The position numbers were made by a program, and so were the translations under genes. This document shows positions 10,601 to 18,281 of a stretch of DNA of 64,000 bases, piece by piece (positions within the stretch are counted from its first letter, which is position 1; the number at the start of each line of letters is the position of its first letter). This stretch comes from an uncultured Acetobacteraceae bacterium (GTDB taxonomy: Bacteria; Pseudomonadota; Alphaproteobacteria; Acetobacterales; Acetobacteraceae), in contig CALMVO010000127.1 of NCBI GenBank assembly GCA_937873205.1, positions 1 through 64,000 of the forward strand, read 5' to 3'. The notes beneath the pieces are model-generated. The model worked only from the letters and a program-made list of their open reading frames with translations. It had not been told where the DNA came from and searched no databases.

Positions 10601-11743
10601 TTGGCCCACGGCCGGATCCTGATCGTCGGCGGCGGCATCGCCGGCCTCTGCACCGCCTGGGCGCTGGCCCGGCGCGGCTATGCGGTCGAGCTGTTCGAGC
10701 GGGGCGACCTGCCCAACCAGCACTCCTCCTCCTGCGACGAGCACCGCATCATCCGCCACGCCTATGGCGAGATGGAGGGCTACGGCGCGCTGATGCCGGC
10801 GGCGTTCGAGGCCTGGCGGCGGCTGTTCGGCGACCTCGGCGCCCGGCACCTGGAGCCGATGCCGGCCTACTACGCCCTGCGCGGCGAGGATGACTGGTAC
10901 GAGACCACCCGCCGCTCGCTTCGCCGCATGGGCGTGGACTGTGCCGAGATGCCGCTGTCGGAGGTGGCGGACACGTTCCCGATGCTGCGCACCGACGGGC
11001 TGACCCGCATGGTCCGCACCGAGGGGGCCGGCGTGCTGTATGCCGCGCGCATCCTCGCCGACCTCACGAACCGGCTGCCGGCGCTCGGCGTGCGGCTGCA
11101 TCCGCGCACCGCGGTCCGCGCGGTGGACTGCGAGGCGGGGACGGTGGCGACGGCGGCGGGCATGGTCCAGGGCGACCGCGTGGTGGTGGCGGCCGGCGCC
11201 TGGGTCGCGGACCTGCTGCCGGAGCTGGCGGGCGTCGCCGTGCCGTCGCGCCAGGCGGTGATGTATCTGGCGCCGCCGCCGCAGCTCGCCGCGGCGTGGC
11301 GGGACGCGCCGGTGCTGATCGACATCGGCGGCGGCGGCGGCACCTATACCATCCCGCCGCGGCCGGGCACGCGGCTCAAGATCGGCGACCACGTGTTCAG
11401 CCGTACCGGCCATCCAGACGACGACCGCGCCGCGACGACCGGCGACCTCGACCGCCTGATCGCGGTGGCACGCGGGTCCTGGCGCGACTTCGACCAGTAC
11501 ACGGTGCTGGAGCGCAGGATCTGCTACTACACCGCTACCGCCGACGAGCGCTTCCTGGTGCGCGCCGAGGGCGGGCGAGGCATCGTCTGCTCTGCCTGTT
11601 CCGGCCACGGCTTCAAGCTGGCGCCGCTGGTCGCGGACCGGATCGCGGCGACGATCGCGGGCGAGCGCGAGCTGGCGATGCTGCCAAGCTGGGCGGCGGC
11701 TCGCGACGCACACGCGATCGAGTTCGAGCCCGGTGCGCTCTGA
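10601..11743 (+). CDS. FAD-dependent amine oxidase, monomeric sarcosine oxidase-like
   Basis: This is a 380-aa flavoenzyme of the DAO/MSOX family. It begins with the dinucleotide-binding motif GGGIAG at about residues 9-14 and has CSGHGFKLAPLVAD near the C-terminus. C308 in ICYYT lies at the position of the cysteine that binds FAD covalently in monomeric sarcosine oxidase. Relatives oxidise N-methyl or secondary amines to an imine plus H2O2. The TTG start follows GGGAGG-like sequence and lies 12 bp after the transporter stop. As the last gene of the TonB-P450-MFS run it probably completes degradation of the imported compound, perhaps an N-methylated amine. A palindromic repeat begins two bases after its stop codon. 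Confidence 0.87.
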   Translation: MAHGRILIVGGGIAGLCTAWALARRGYAVELFERGDLPNQHSSSCDEHRIIRHAYGEMEGYGALMPAAFEAWRRLFGDLGARHLEPMPAYYALRGEDDWYETTRRSLRRMGVDCAEMPLSEVADTFPMLRTDGLTRMVRTEGAGVLYAARILADLTNRLPALGVRLHPRTAVRAVDCEAGTVATAAGMVQGDRVVVAAGAWVADLLPELAGVAVPSRQAVMYLAPPPQLAAAWRDAPVLIDIGGGGGTYTIPPRPGTRLKIGDHVFSRTGHPDDDRAATTGDLDRLIAVARGSWRDFDQYTVLERRICYYTATADERFLVRAEGGRGIVCSACSGHGFKLAPLVADRIAATIAGERELAMLPSWAAARDAHAIEFEPGAL

Positions 11744-11744
11744 T

Positions 11745-11850
11745 ACCGGGGGCGCCGCCCCCGGAACCCGCCAAAGGCTCGCCTTTGGAAACCACCGATA
11801 AAATGGATTCTCAAGGCGAGCCTTGAGCGGGTCCAGGGCAGAGCCCTGGC
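11745..11850. repeat. Palindromic intergenic repeat, family A copy 1
   Basis: This copy starts directly after the flavoenzyme stop. Outer arms CGGGGGCG/CGCCCCCGG and CCAGGGCAGAGCCCTGG flank inner arms CCCGCCAAAGGC and GCGGGTCC around a more variable AT-richer centre. It is similar in layout to the copies at 16072, 29619, 56984 and 61036. It may serve as a transcription end. Confidence 0.8.
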
Positions 11851-11943
11851 CGTTGTTGGTCCTCCAGATCCATGGCGATTTGCCGTCGGCACGCAGCCGC
11901 CGCCAGCCGGCTGCGTTGGCGACGTCTTGGAAGGACATCCGGT

Positions 11944-12270
11944 ATGGGCAAGAAGCACAAGGCGATCGCGGGCGAGATCATCGTCGCGGACGGTCCGTGG
12001 CGCGAGCTGCTGCTGGTCTGCCGCAAGTGCGGCGACAAGCTGGGCGGCGGCTTCGGGCCGAAGGGGAAGGATACCCTCTCGCAGGGCTACAAGCAGGTGC
12101 TCCGCGACGGCGGACGGCGGCGCGAGGTCAGGGTGCTCGAGGTCGGCTGCCTGGGCCTCTGCCCGAAGGACGGCGTCACCGTGATGCATGGCGGCCGGCC
12201 CGGCGAGATGCTGGTGATCCCGGAGGGCTTCGACCTCGCCGAACTCGCCGTCCGGCTGGCGGCATCTTGA
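11944..12270 (+). CDS. Thioredoxin-fold [2Fe-2S] ferredoxin-like protein
   Basis: This 108-aa protein has cysteines in CRKCG (about residues 19-22) and GCLGLCPKDGV (about residues 66-76), the spacing seen in thioredoxin-like [2Fe-2S] ferredoxins and the NuoE-related fold. A possible role is electron transfer, conceivably to oxidases such as the nearby P450, but the family is generally uncharacterised. ATG 11944 is preferred over upstream starts because GGAAGG lies about eight bases before it and the family begins near the KHKA region. It lies 21 bp before the DedA gene on the same strand and may be co-transcribed with it. Confidence 0.75.
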   Translation: MGKKHKAIAGEIIVADGPWRELLLVCRKCGDKLGGGFGPKGKDTLSQGYKQVLRDGGRRREVRVLEVGCLGLCPKDGVTVMHGGRPGEMLVIPEGFDLAELAVRLAAS

Positions 12271-12291
12271 CAGCTTCGTTCCGGACCCGGT

Positions 12292-12984
12292 TTGTGGCCT
12301 GCCGATCAGGAAGGCGCTACGGCCCTGCTCCATCATCTCGACCATCTCCTCGCGCATTACGGCTACGGCCTGGTCGGCATCGTGGTCATGCTGGAGAGCA
12401 TGGGTGCGCCGCTGCCCGGCGAGAGCCTGCTGATCGGCACGGCACTCTATTGCGCGACCACCCACAGGCTGGACATCGCCTGGGTGATCGCCGCCGCGGT
12501 CGTGGGCGCGGTCATGGGCGACAATTTCGGCTACCTGATCGGCCGCAGCATCGGCTTTCGGCTGCTCGCGCGCTGGGGCCGGCGCATTGGGCTGACCGAG
12601 GACCGCCTGGTGCTCGGCCGCTACCTGTTCCGGCGCCATGGCGGCAAGGTGGTGTTCTTCGGCCGGTTCATCGCCATCCTGCGCACCTTTGCGGCCCTGC
12701 TGGCCGGGGCCAACCGGATGCCGTGGCCGAGCTTCCTGGTCTATAACGCGCTCGGAGGCCTTGGCTGGGCCGGTGGCTACACGCTGGCCGCCTACCTGAT
12801 CGGCCGACAGGTCGAGACCATTTCCGGTCCGCTCGGCATCGTGCTGGGCCTGGTCGCCGCGATCGTGGTCGGCAGCGCCTTCGTGTTCCTGAAGCGTAAC
12901 GAGAAGCGGCTGACCGGCGACGCGCTGGCGGCCGCGCGGTCGGAGACGACGCGACGCCGAAGCAATGGTCCCGTCCGAATTTGA
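12292..12984 (+). CDS. DedA/SNARE-associated family membrane protein
   Basis: This is a 230-aa inner-membrane protein with the DedA signatures: an early ESMGAPLPGE motif (about residues 35-44), GDNFGYLIGR (about 82-91), and the conserved FFGRFIAILRTFAALLAGANRM segment (split here at residues about 122-143), followed by two more hydrophobic helices. DedA proteins act as lipid scramblases/flippases (undecaprenyl phosphate or phospholipid recycling) and support envelope and pH homeostasis. The first codon is taken as TTG 12292, a few codons before the first helix; no strong RBS decides it. Confidence 0.85.
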   Translation: MWPADQEGATALLHHLDHLLAHYGYGLVGIVVMLESMGAPLPGESLLIGTALYCATTHRLDIAWVIAAAVVGAVMGDNFGYLIGRSIGFRLLARWGRRIGLTEDRLVLGRYLFRRHGGKVVFFGRFIAILRTFAALLAGANRMPWPSFLVYNALGGLGWAGGYTLAAYLIGRQVETISGPLGIVLGLVAAIVVGSAFVFLKRNEKRLTGDALAAARSETTRRRSNGPVRI

Positions 12985-13049
12985 AGACGACCGCCCGGGC
13001 GAGCCGTCCCGGGGCCGCAAGACTCAGCGGCGCCGTCTGGAGGGCCGAT

Positions 13050-13568
13050 CCAGATCCCTCTATGTTTGCCTGCTCGCCTGGTGGCGGATCATCGTCCGGC
13101 CGATAGAGCGGCTGCGCGCACGCCGCGGCGAGCAGACCGCCCTCGGCTGTCATGTCGTTGCGGAACGCGTCGTCGATGATGTCCAGTACGTCGAGATGGC
13201 GATCCTCGACATACATCGCCTGCACGTCCTGGCGCCGGGCGCCGGGCGCCGTAGACGATCCGCGGGATGCCGCACCAGATGCTCGCCATGCTGCAGATCC
13301 CGCAGGGCTGCAGCGTCGAGTAGAGCGTGGCGCCGCGCAGGTCGTCACGGCCGAGCGACCGGCAGGCGGGTTGGATGACGACGATCTCGGCGTGCGCGGG
13401 CGGATCGTGCCGAAGGCCGACCTCGTTGTGCCCAGCACCCACCACCACCCCGTCCAGGACGATCACGCAGCCGATCGGCGAGGCGCCGGCCTTGTCCTCG
13501 CCCGCCCAGGCCAGCGACAGCGCGTGCCGCATGAAGCGCTCGTCCTCGGTCTCGGCCGTCATCCGCAT
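13050..13568 (-). pseudogene. Nucleoside/guanine deaminase-like gene, frameshifted
   Basis: The reverse strand encodes the zinc-dependent deaminase fold. It begins MRMTAETEDERF, has the HAE zinc motif (in DPPAHAEIVV) and PCGIC, and reads well to IVYGARR. The family continuation QDVQAMYVEDRH lies in another frame. The switch sits in a 7-bp tandem duplication (GGCGCCC twice) at about 13235-13255; deleting one unit restores the frame. The restored frame ends in family-like sequence (LYRPDDDPPPGEQANI) but has no stop until far into the antisense of dedA, so the 3' end is damaged too. Fold and zinc residues look intact upstream of the lesion. It lies 22 bp after exonuclease III on the same strand. 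A sequencing error in the GC-rich repeat cannot be excluded. Confidence 0.8.
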
Positions 13569-13590
13569 CCCAGGCTCCGGTCGGACCGCC

Positions 13591-14388
13591 TCAACGGCGC
13601 GACCGCGGCGCGTGTTCCGGCCGGAGCGTGATCCAGACCGGCGCATGGTCGCTGGCGCTCGCCTCGCCCCGCACCGTCCGGTCGACCCCGCCGTCCGCCA
13701 GGCGTCCGGCCAGCACCGGGCTCAGCAGCAGGTGGTCGAGCAGCAGTCCAGCGTCGCGCGGCCAGCGCTCCCGCTTGTAGTCCCAGTAGCTGTAGAGCGG
13801 GCCTGTGGGATGGAGCGTGCGCAGCGCATGCGTCCAGCCCTGCGCCAGCAGGCGCTGGAACGCGGCCCGGCTCTGCGGCTGCAGCAGCGCATCCTTGGCC
13901 CAGGACCGCGTCGGATAGATGTCGGCGTCCGTCGGCACCACGTTGTAGTCGCCGCCCAGCACCACCGGCAGGCCGGTCGCGGCCAGGGTGGCGGCATGCG
14001 CGATCAGCCGCTCGAACCAGCGCAGCTTGTAGTCGAACTTCGGACCGGGCTGCGGATTGCCGTTCGGCAGGTAGATCGAGGCCACCAGGATGCCGTCCAC
14101 GGCCGCCTCGACGTAGCGCGCCTGGACGTCGTCCGGCTCTCCCGGCAGTCGGCGCCGGGTGACAACCGGGGCCCGGCCGCGCGACAGGATGGCGACGCCG
14201 TTCCAGCTCCGCTCGCCCTGCCACGCCGCCTCGTAGCCGGCGGCCCGCAGCGCGTCCTGCGGGAAGTCTGCCGGCCTGGCCTTCAACTCCTGCAGGCAGA
14301 CGATGTCCGGCTCGGTCTCGTGCAGCCAGGCGATCAGGTTCGGCAGCCGGCGATTGACGCCGTTTATGTTGAGGCTGGCGATCCGCAC
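13591..14388 (-). CDS. xthA: Exodeoxyribonuclease III
   Basis: This 265-aa enzyme belongs to the AP endonuclease/exonuclease III family that removes 3' blocking groups and cuts at abasic sites in DNA repair. Family signatures are visible: SLNINGVN at the start, the metal-binding Glu in CLQELK, YLPNGNP, the catalytic region GGDYNVVPTDAD, and C-terminal LLDHLLLSP with the final SDHAPVW His. GTG 14388 is chosen because GAGGG lies just upstream; an adjacent in-frame GTG at 14391 is also possible. A frameshifted deaminase lies 22 bp downstream. The next gene on the other strand begins about 90 bp away, so the two diverge. Confidence 0.92.
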   Translation of the reverse strand: MRIASLNINGVNRRLPNLIAWLHETEPDIVCLQELKARPADFPQDALRAAGYEAAWQGERSWNGVAILSRGRAPVVTRRRLPGEPDDVQARYVEAAVDGILVASIYLPNGNPQPGPKFDYKLRWFERLIAHAATLAATGLPVVLGGDYNVVPTDADIYPTRSWAKDALLQPQSRAAFQRLLAQGWTHALRTLHPTGPLYSYWDYKRERWPRDAGLLLDHLLLSPVLAGRLADGGVDRTVRGEASASDHAPVWITLRPEHAPRSRR

Positions 14389-14481
14389 CACCCTCGAACG
14401 GCGGCGCCGCGGCCGGGTTCGGCCCTGGACGCCGGCGGCGTTCCGGGAAACAGTCGCGCGCGACCGCCAGCGGAGCCTGCG

Positions 14482-16071
14482 ATGACGCCGACCCTTCCAG
14501 CGCGCGCGGGCGCGTGCCGTCCCCTCGTCCGACTGCTGGGCACGGTGGTCCTGCTCGCCCTGACGGCCGGCGTCCCGACGGCTGGCCCGGCGCGGGCGGA
14601 CGCGCACGGCACGGTGGGCGCCACCGGCCCCGAGGCCGCGAAGCCGGCGCGACCGGCGGACAAGATCGACAACGCGCTGATCGCCGAGCTCCCGGCCGAC
14701 AGCGTCACCCAGCACGAGTTCAACGGCGGCGGCGCGCACATCGCCTATACCGCCACCGCCGGCACGCTGACGCTCCGCGACGACATCGGGGCGCCCTCGG
14801 CCAAGATGTTCTACGTCTCCTACGTCGCCGACGGCCAGGTGGGGGAACAGGCCGGCCAGCATCGCCCGGTCAGCTTCTTCTTCAATGGCGGCCCCGGCGC
14901 CGGCACCGCCTTCCTGCACCTGGGTGCCGCCGGGCCGATGGTGCTGAACTTTCCCGCCGCCAACCCCACCGACGGCGCCAACGCCACGCTGGGCCCCAAC
15001 CCCGACAGCTGGCTCCGCTTCACCGACATGGTGTTCATCGACGCGATCGGCACCGGCTACAGCCTGCCGGTGCACCCCGAGCAGGCACCCAAGCTGTTCT
15101 GGGGCGTGAAGCAGGACGGCTCGGCCTTCGCCGACGGCATCCGCATCTGGCTGGAGAGCAACCACCGCGAGCTGTCGCCGAAATATCTGGTCGGCGAGAG
15201 CTATGGCGGCATCCGCTCGATCAAGACCGCCTACGCGCTGGAGACCGAGCAGAACATCCTGCTGTCGGGCATCGTCATGATCTCGCCGGCGATCGAGATG
15301 AGCCTGATCACCGGCTCGGTCGATCCGTTCGGCAACGCCATCCTGCTGCCGAGCCTGGCCGCATCGCAGATGGAGCGCGATCACGCGCTGACGCCCAAGG
15401 CGATCGACGACGCTTACCACTACGCCTTCGGCCCCTATCTCTCGACGCTGGCCGGCCCGTTCTTGGCCGCCGACGCCGCGCAGGCCTTCTACGGCAGGAT
15501 CGCCACGATGACCGGCATCCCAGAGGCGGTGGTGGCCAAGGAGCGGGCGGAGATCGATCCCTCGGCGCACGACGTACGCAGCCGCGACGGCCGCCTCTAC
15601 AGCCTCTACGACTTCACCCAATCGATCGCCGACCCGTATCCAGAAGGTATCGACGACGCCGACAGTCCGGAGCCGGTGCTGGCCGGCTACGGGCTGGCCT
15701 TCGGCAACGCCTTCACCGGTTATGCCGACCAGACGCTGGGCTTCCACACCCAGCTCAAATACGACCTGCTGAACCTCAAGGTGAACGGCGCCTGGGACTA
15801 CCGCGAGGGCCAGAACCTGATCGCGCAGGGCATGCCGGACCTCCGTAAGCTCATGGCGCTGAACCCGTCGCTGCGGCTCTTCATCGCCAACGGCTATTTC
15901 GACACCACCTGCCCGTTCGCCGGCAGCCGCTGGCTGATCGAGCACCTGCCGGTCGGCCGCGACCGGGCGCGGCTCAAGGTCTATCCGGGGGGCCACATGC
16001 TCTACACGCGGCCGGAGAGCCGGGCGGCGCTCGGCCATGACGTGGCGGCGCTCTACGCCGGGACGCCGTAA
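14482..16071 (+). CDS. Secreted S10 serine carboxypeptidase-like protein
   Basis: This is a 529-aa exported protein. A signal peptide is visible (RPLVRLLGTVVLLALTAG, then GPARADA, cleaved near residue 40). The S10 family motifs follow: FFFNGGPGAG for the oxyanion region, the nucleophile S240 in GESYGG, D474 in GYFDTTCPF, and H505 in PGGHMLY. These complete a Ser-Asp-His triad of an alpha/beta-hydrolase carboxypeptidase acting in the periplasm or outside. ATG 14482 gives a full signal sequence. A palindromic repeat begins one base after the stop codon. The peptide substrate is unknown. Confidence 0.88.
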   Translation: MTPTLPARAGACRPLVRLLGTVVLLALTAGVPTAGPARADAHGTVGATGPEAAKPARPADKIDNALIAELPADSVTQHEFNGGGAHIAYTATAGTLTLRDDIGAPSAKMFYVSYVADGQVGEQAGQHRPVSFFFNGGPGAGTAFLHLGAAGPMVLNFPAANPTDGANATLGPNPDSWLRFTDMVFIDAIGTGYSLPVHPEQAPKLFWGVKQDGSAFADGIRIWLESNHRELSPKYLVGESYGGIRSIKTAYALETEQNILLSGIVMISPAIEMSLITGSVDPFGNAILLPSLAASQMERDHALTPKAIDDAYHYAFGPYLSTLAGPFLAADAAQAFYGRIATMTGIPEAVVAKERAEIDPSAHDVRSRDGRLYSLYDFTQSIADPYPEGIDDADSPEPVLAGYGLAFGNAFTGYADQTLGFHTQLKYDLLNLKVNGAWDYREGQNLIAQGMPDLRKLMALNPSLRLFIANGYFDTTCPFAGSRWLIEHLPVGRDRARLKVYPGGHMLYTRPESRAALGHDVAALYAGTP

Positions 16072-16212
16072 GGCCAGGGGTTCTGCCCCTGGACCCCGCC
16101 GGGGCCAGCGGCCCCAGACCCGCATCCTTAAGAAATGGGTTCCAGAGGCTCCGCTTTTGGCGGGGTCCAGGGGCGTCACGCGTCAGCGTGCTCCGCACGG
16201 CGCCCTTGGCCT
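16072..16212. repeat. Palindromic intergenic repeat, family A copy 2
   Basis: Outer arms GGCCAGGGG and CCCCTGGACCCCGCC pair with CGGGGTCCAGGGGC across an AT-richer centre (CTTAAGAAATGGGTTCC). The right-hand tail, GGCGTCACGCGTCAGCG to GCGCCCTTGGCC, is shared with the copy at 61036. The copy lies between the carboxypeptidase stop and the next gene, whose probable GTG start (16188) is inside it. Confidence 0.8.
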
Positions 16213-16838
16213 TCCTTAACTGCTTCCTTGCCGGCTGCGCGACCGAGGCCCCTGCCTGCCGGCCGCAGCCGGTCGCGGCCGACACGATCTACGTCATCGA
16301 CCATGGCTGGCACACCGATCTCGGCATTCCGGCCGCGGCGCTGACGGGACCGCTGGCCTCGTTTCGGTCGGTGTTTCCCGGCATGACGGTGCTGATCGCG
16401 GGCTTCGGCCGGCGCACCTTCATGACGGCGCCGGTGCATGGGCTCGAGGACTTCCTGGTCGGCCCGTTCCCCGGCGACGGCGCGCTGCTGGTCGCAGGCC
16501 TGACCGCGCCGCCCGACCGGGCCTATGGCGATGGGACGCTCGTCCGGCTGCGCCTGCCGCCGGGCGGAGCGGCCAGGCTGTCGGCGTTCGTCTGGTCGAC
16601 GCTTCGCGTTGAGCGCGGCTGGCCTGTCACCCTGGCTTCGGGGTTCTTTGCCGGCAGCCGCTTCTACGAGACCCGCCTCCGCTATTCTGGCCTCTACACG
16701 TGCAACAGCTGGACCGAGGATGCACTGCACGCCGCCGGGCTGAAGCTGCCGCCCGCGGCCGGCGTGGTGTTTGCCGGCCAAGTCACCGGCCCGGCGCGCC
16801 GTTTCGCCGGGGGCGCCTGCCGCATCGGTCCGGGGTAG
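16188..16838 (+). CDS. DUF2459/TIGR02117-like lipoprotein
   Basis: This 216-aa protein resembles the DUF2459 (TIGR02117) conserved family: IYVIDHGWHTDLGIPAAAL near the N-terminus, GFGRRTFMT, and SGLYTCNSWTEDAL near the C-terminus. The function of that family is unknown. The N-terminus ends in LAGC, which could be a lipobox, so it may be a lipoprotein. The frame opens at GTG 16188, inside a palindromic repeat, and the first ~8 residues are encoded by repeat sequence. An alternative is TTG 16206, which shortens the signal. The repeat may have replaced the original signal-peptide start. Confidence 0.7.
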   Translation: MLRTAPLAFLNCFLAGCATEAPACRPQPVAADTIYVIDHGWHTDLGIPAAALTGPLASFRSVFPGMTVLIAGFGRRTFMTAPVHGLEDFLVGPFPGDGALLVAGLTAPPDRAYGDGTLVRLRLPPGGAARLSAFVWSTLRVERGWPVTLASGFFAGSRFYETRLRYSGLYTCNSWTEDALHAAGLKLPPAAGVVFAGQVTGPARRFAGGACRIGPG

Positions 16839-16858
16839 AGGCCGAACATGACCGAAGC

Positions 16859-17056
16859 CTAATCGCCTGACGGCGGCTGGGTCGTGGTCTGCACCGGCTC
16901 GGTGGTGCCGTTCGGCAGCACCACGTAGGTCTTCGATGGCGCCGAGCCACCGCCGCCGAAGCTCGAGCTGCAGGCGCCGAGGCCGAGGAGGAGGGCGCCA
17001 ACCAGGGGCGCCAGGCGGGTGACGGCGCGGCCGCCGTCCATGGTCATCGTCGTCAT
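16859..17056 (-). CDS. Small predicted lipoprotein
   Basis: The frame (65 aa from the ATG at 17056; a second ATG at 17041 is in frame) has a signal sequence VTRLAPLVGALLLGLGAC with a lipobox (LGAC) and a short Ser/Gly/Thr/Pro-rich tail. No family is recognised. It is divergent from the glycosyltransferase gene that starts about 52 bp away. It converges with the DUF2459 gene (stops 20 bp apart). A chance frame is possible, but the lipobox supports translation. Confidence 0.55.
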   Translation of the reverse strand: MTTMTMDGGRAVTRLAPLVGALLLGLGACSSSFGGGGSAPSKTYVVLPNGTTEPVQTTTQPPSGD

Positions 17057-17108
17057 GAGGCGACAAACGCGACAGGCGCGCAGTGGCTGCATCGGCCATC
17101 GCCACTTT

Positions 17109-18149
17109 ATGTCCGGGCTCGTGCCGGACCCGGTGCCATGCCAGCATCGACCGGCGAGACGGGGGGACGTCCTGGCCCGGGTCAGATGCATCACCATGCA
17201 GCGCGACGAGACGCAGCTACTGGAGCCGTGGCTGCGCCATCACGGGCTGCTGTTCGGCTTCGAGAACCTGGTCGTGCTCGACCATGACTCGCGGGAGGCG
17301 GGCGTGCTGGCGACGCTGGCCCGCTACGAGCGCGCCGGCGTCCGGATCGAGCGCGCCCATGCGGGCCCGCGGGACTTCCTCGACAAGGGGCTGCACGTGG
17401 CGCGGGTCATCGCCGAGCTCGACCGGGCCGGCGGCTACGATTTCGCGCTGCCGGTCGACTGCGACGAGTTCCTGGCGCTGTTCGACGCGGACGGGCTCAC
17501 CTGCGGTCGCGACGCCATCCACGCCGCCCTGGACGCGCTGGTCGGCGAACGCCGGGCGCTCGGCATCGAGCTCTCGCTCGGCAACGCCGTCGGCCGCCCC
17601 GGCTGGTTCGTCGCCGACGTCCTGCCGAAGGGCTTCCTCGCCGCGGACACCCTGCTGGACCTCGATCACGGCTACCACCGGCCGCGCTCGCGGCGGGCGG
17701 AGGGCACGCGCTGGACCCGCTTCTGCTACCTGCATTTCCACAACAAGCCGCTCCCGACCCTGATCGAGCACGCGCGGCGCAAGCTCGACGGGCTGGTCGA
17801 TCACCACGACCCGGAGGCGCTGCGCCGCTACGACGGCATCAACTACCACCTGGTGCCCTACTTCTTCCTGACCGAGGCGCAGTATCACGCCATCCCCGAC
17901 CGCATGCTGACGCTGCAGGTGCCGGGCTTCACCCGGCTGTCGGCGGCACTCGGCACCGACGGCCTGCTGTTCGGGACGCCGCCGGCCGACGACGGCGACA
18001 GGGTGCGGCTGCGTCGGCCCGGCGAGGCGCCGGTGGCGTTCGGCGGCGACGCCTACCTGGCCGCCAACCCCGATGTCCGGGCGGCGGGTGTGGCACCGCT
18101 GCAGCACTACCTGCGCCACGGCTGGGCTGAGGGCCGTCCGCTCGGGTGA
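17109..18149 (+). CDS. Glycosyltransferase family 2/DUF4422-like with C-terminal HYLxxGW motif
   Basis: This 346-aa protein begins its conserved core at RVRCITMQRDETQLLEPWLRHH, where the family enters a nucleotide-sugar-binding fold, and has the acidic LVVLDHDS and PVDCDEF motifs of glycosyltransferases that act on surface glycans. A C-terminal segment, AANPDVRAAGVAPLQHYLRHGW, ends in GRPLG; that pattern recurs in proteins linked to polysaccharide synthesis. Acceptor and sugar are unknown. The start is uncertain: ATG 17109 is the most upstream in-frame ATG near the core, but no clear ribosome-binding site is seen, and GTG codons follow. Confidence 0.75.
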   Translation: MSGLVPDPVPCQHRPARRGDVLARVRCITMQRDETQLLEPWLRHHGLLFGFENLVVLDHDSREAGVLATLARYERAGVRIERAHAGPRDFLDKGLHVARVIAELDRAGGYDFALPVDCDEFLALFDADGLTCGRDAIHAALDALVGERRALGIELSLGNAVGRPGWFVADVLPKGFLAADTLLDLDHGYHRPRSRRAEGTRWTRFCYLHFHNKPLPTLIEHARRKLDGLVDHHDPEALRRYDGINYHLVPYFFLTEAQYHAIPDRMLTLQVPGFTRLSAALGTDGLLFGTPPADDGDRVRLRRPGEAPVAFGGDAYLAANPDVRAAGVAPLQHYLRHGWAEGRPLG

Positions 18150-18281
18150 AGCGCGCGGCTTTGGCCGGATCCCGGCGCGACGAACGTTCCCATCCTGCAT
18201 CCAGTTCGCCGCGGCCTCCGTTACAGGATCGTAAGGACAACAACGCGGTTGGCAGGATGCCGGCGCGACCGAGGAGCGGCG

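Noticed and set aside
10217-11938. Minus-strand frame starting near 11938 with a family A repeat in it
   Set aside because: The first 28 residues look ordered, but it continues antisense to two real genes and through the repeat; no homologue is recognised.
13591-16179. 862-codon minus-strand frame covering exonuclease III and the carboxypeptidase
   Set aside because: Only the exonuclease III part (to 14388) is real; the rest is antisense to the well-supported S10 peptidase gene.
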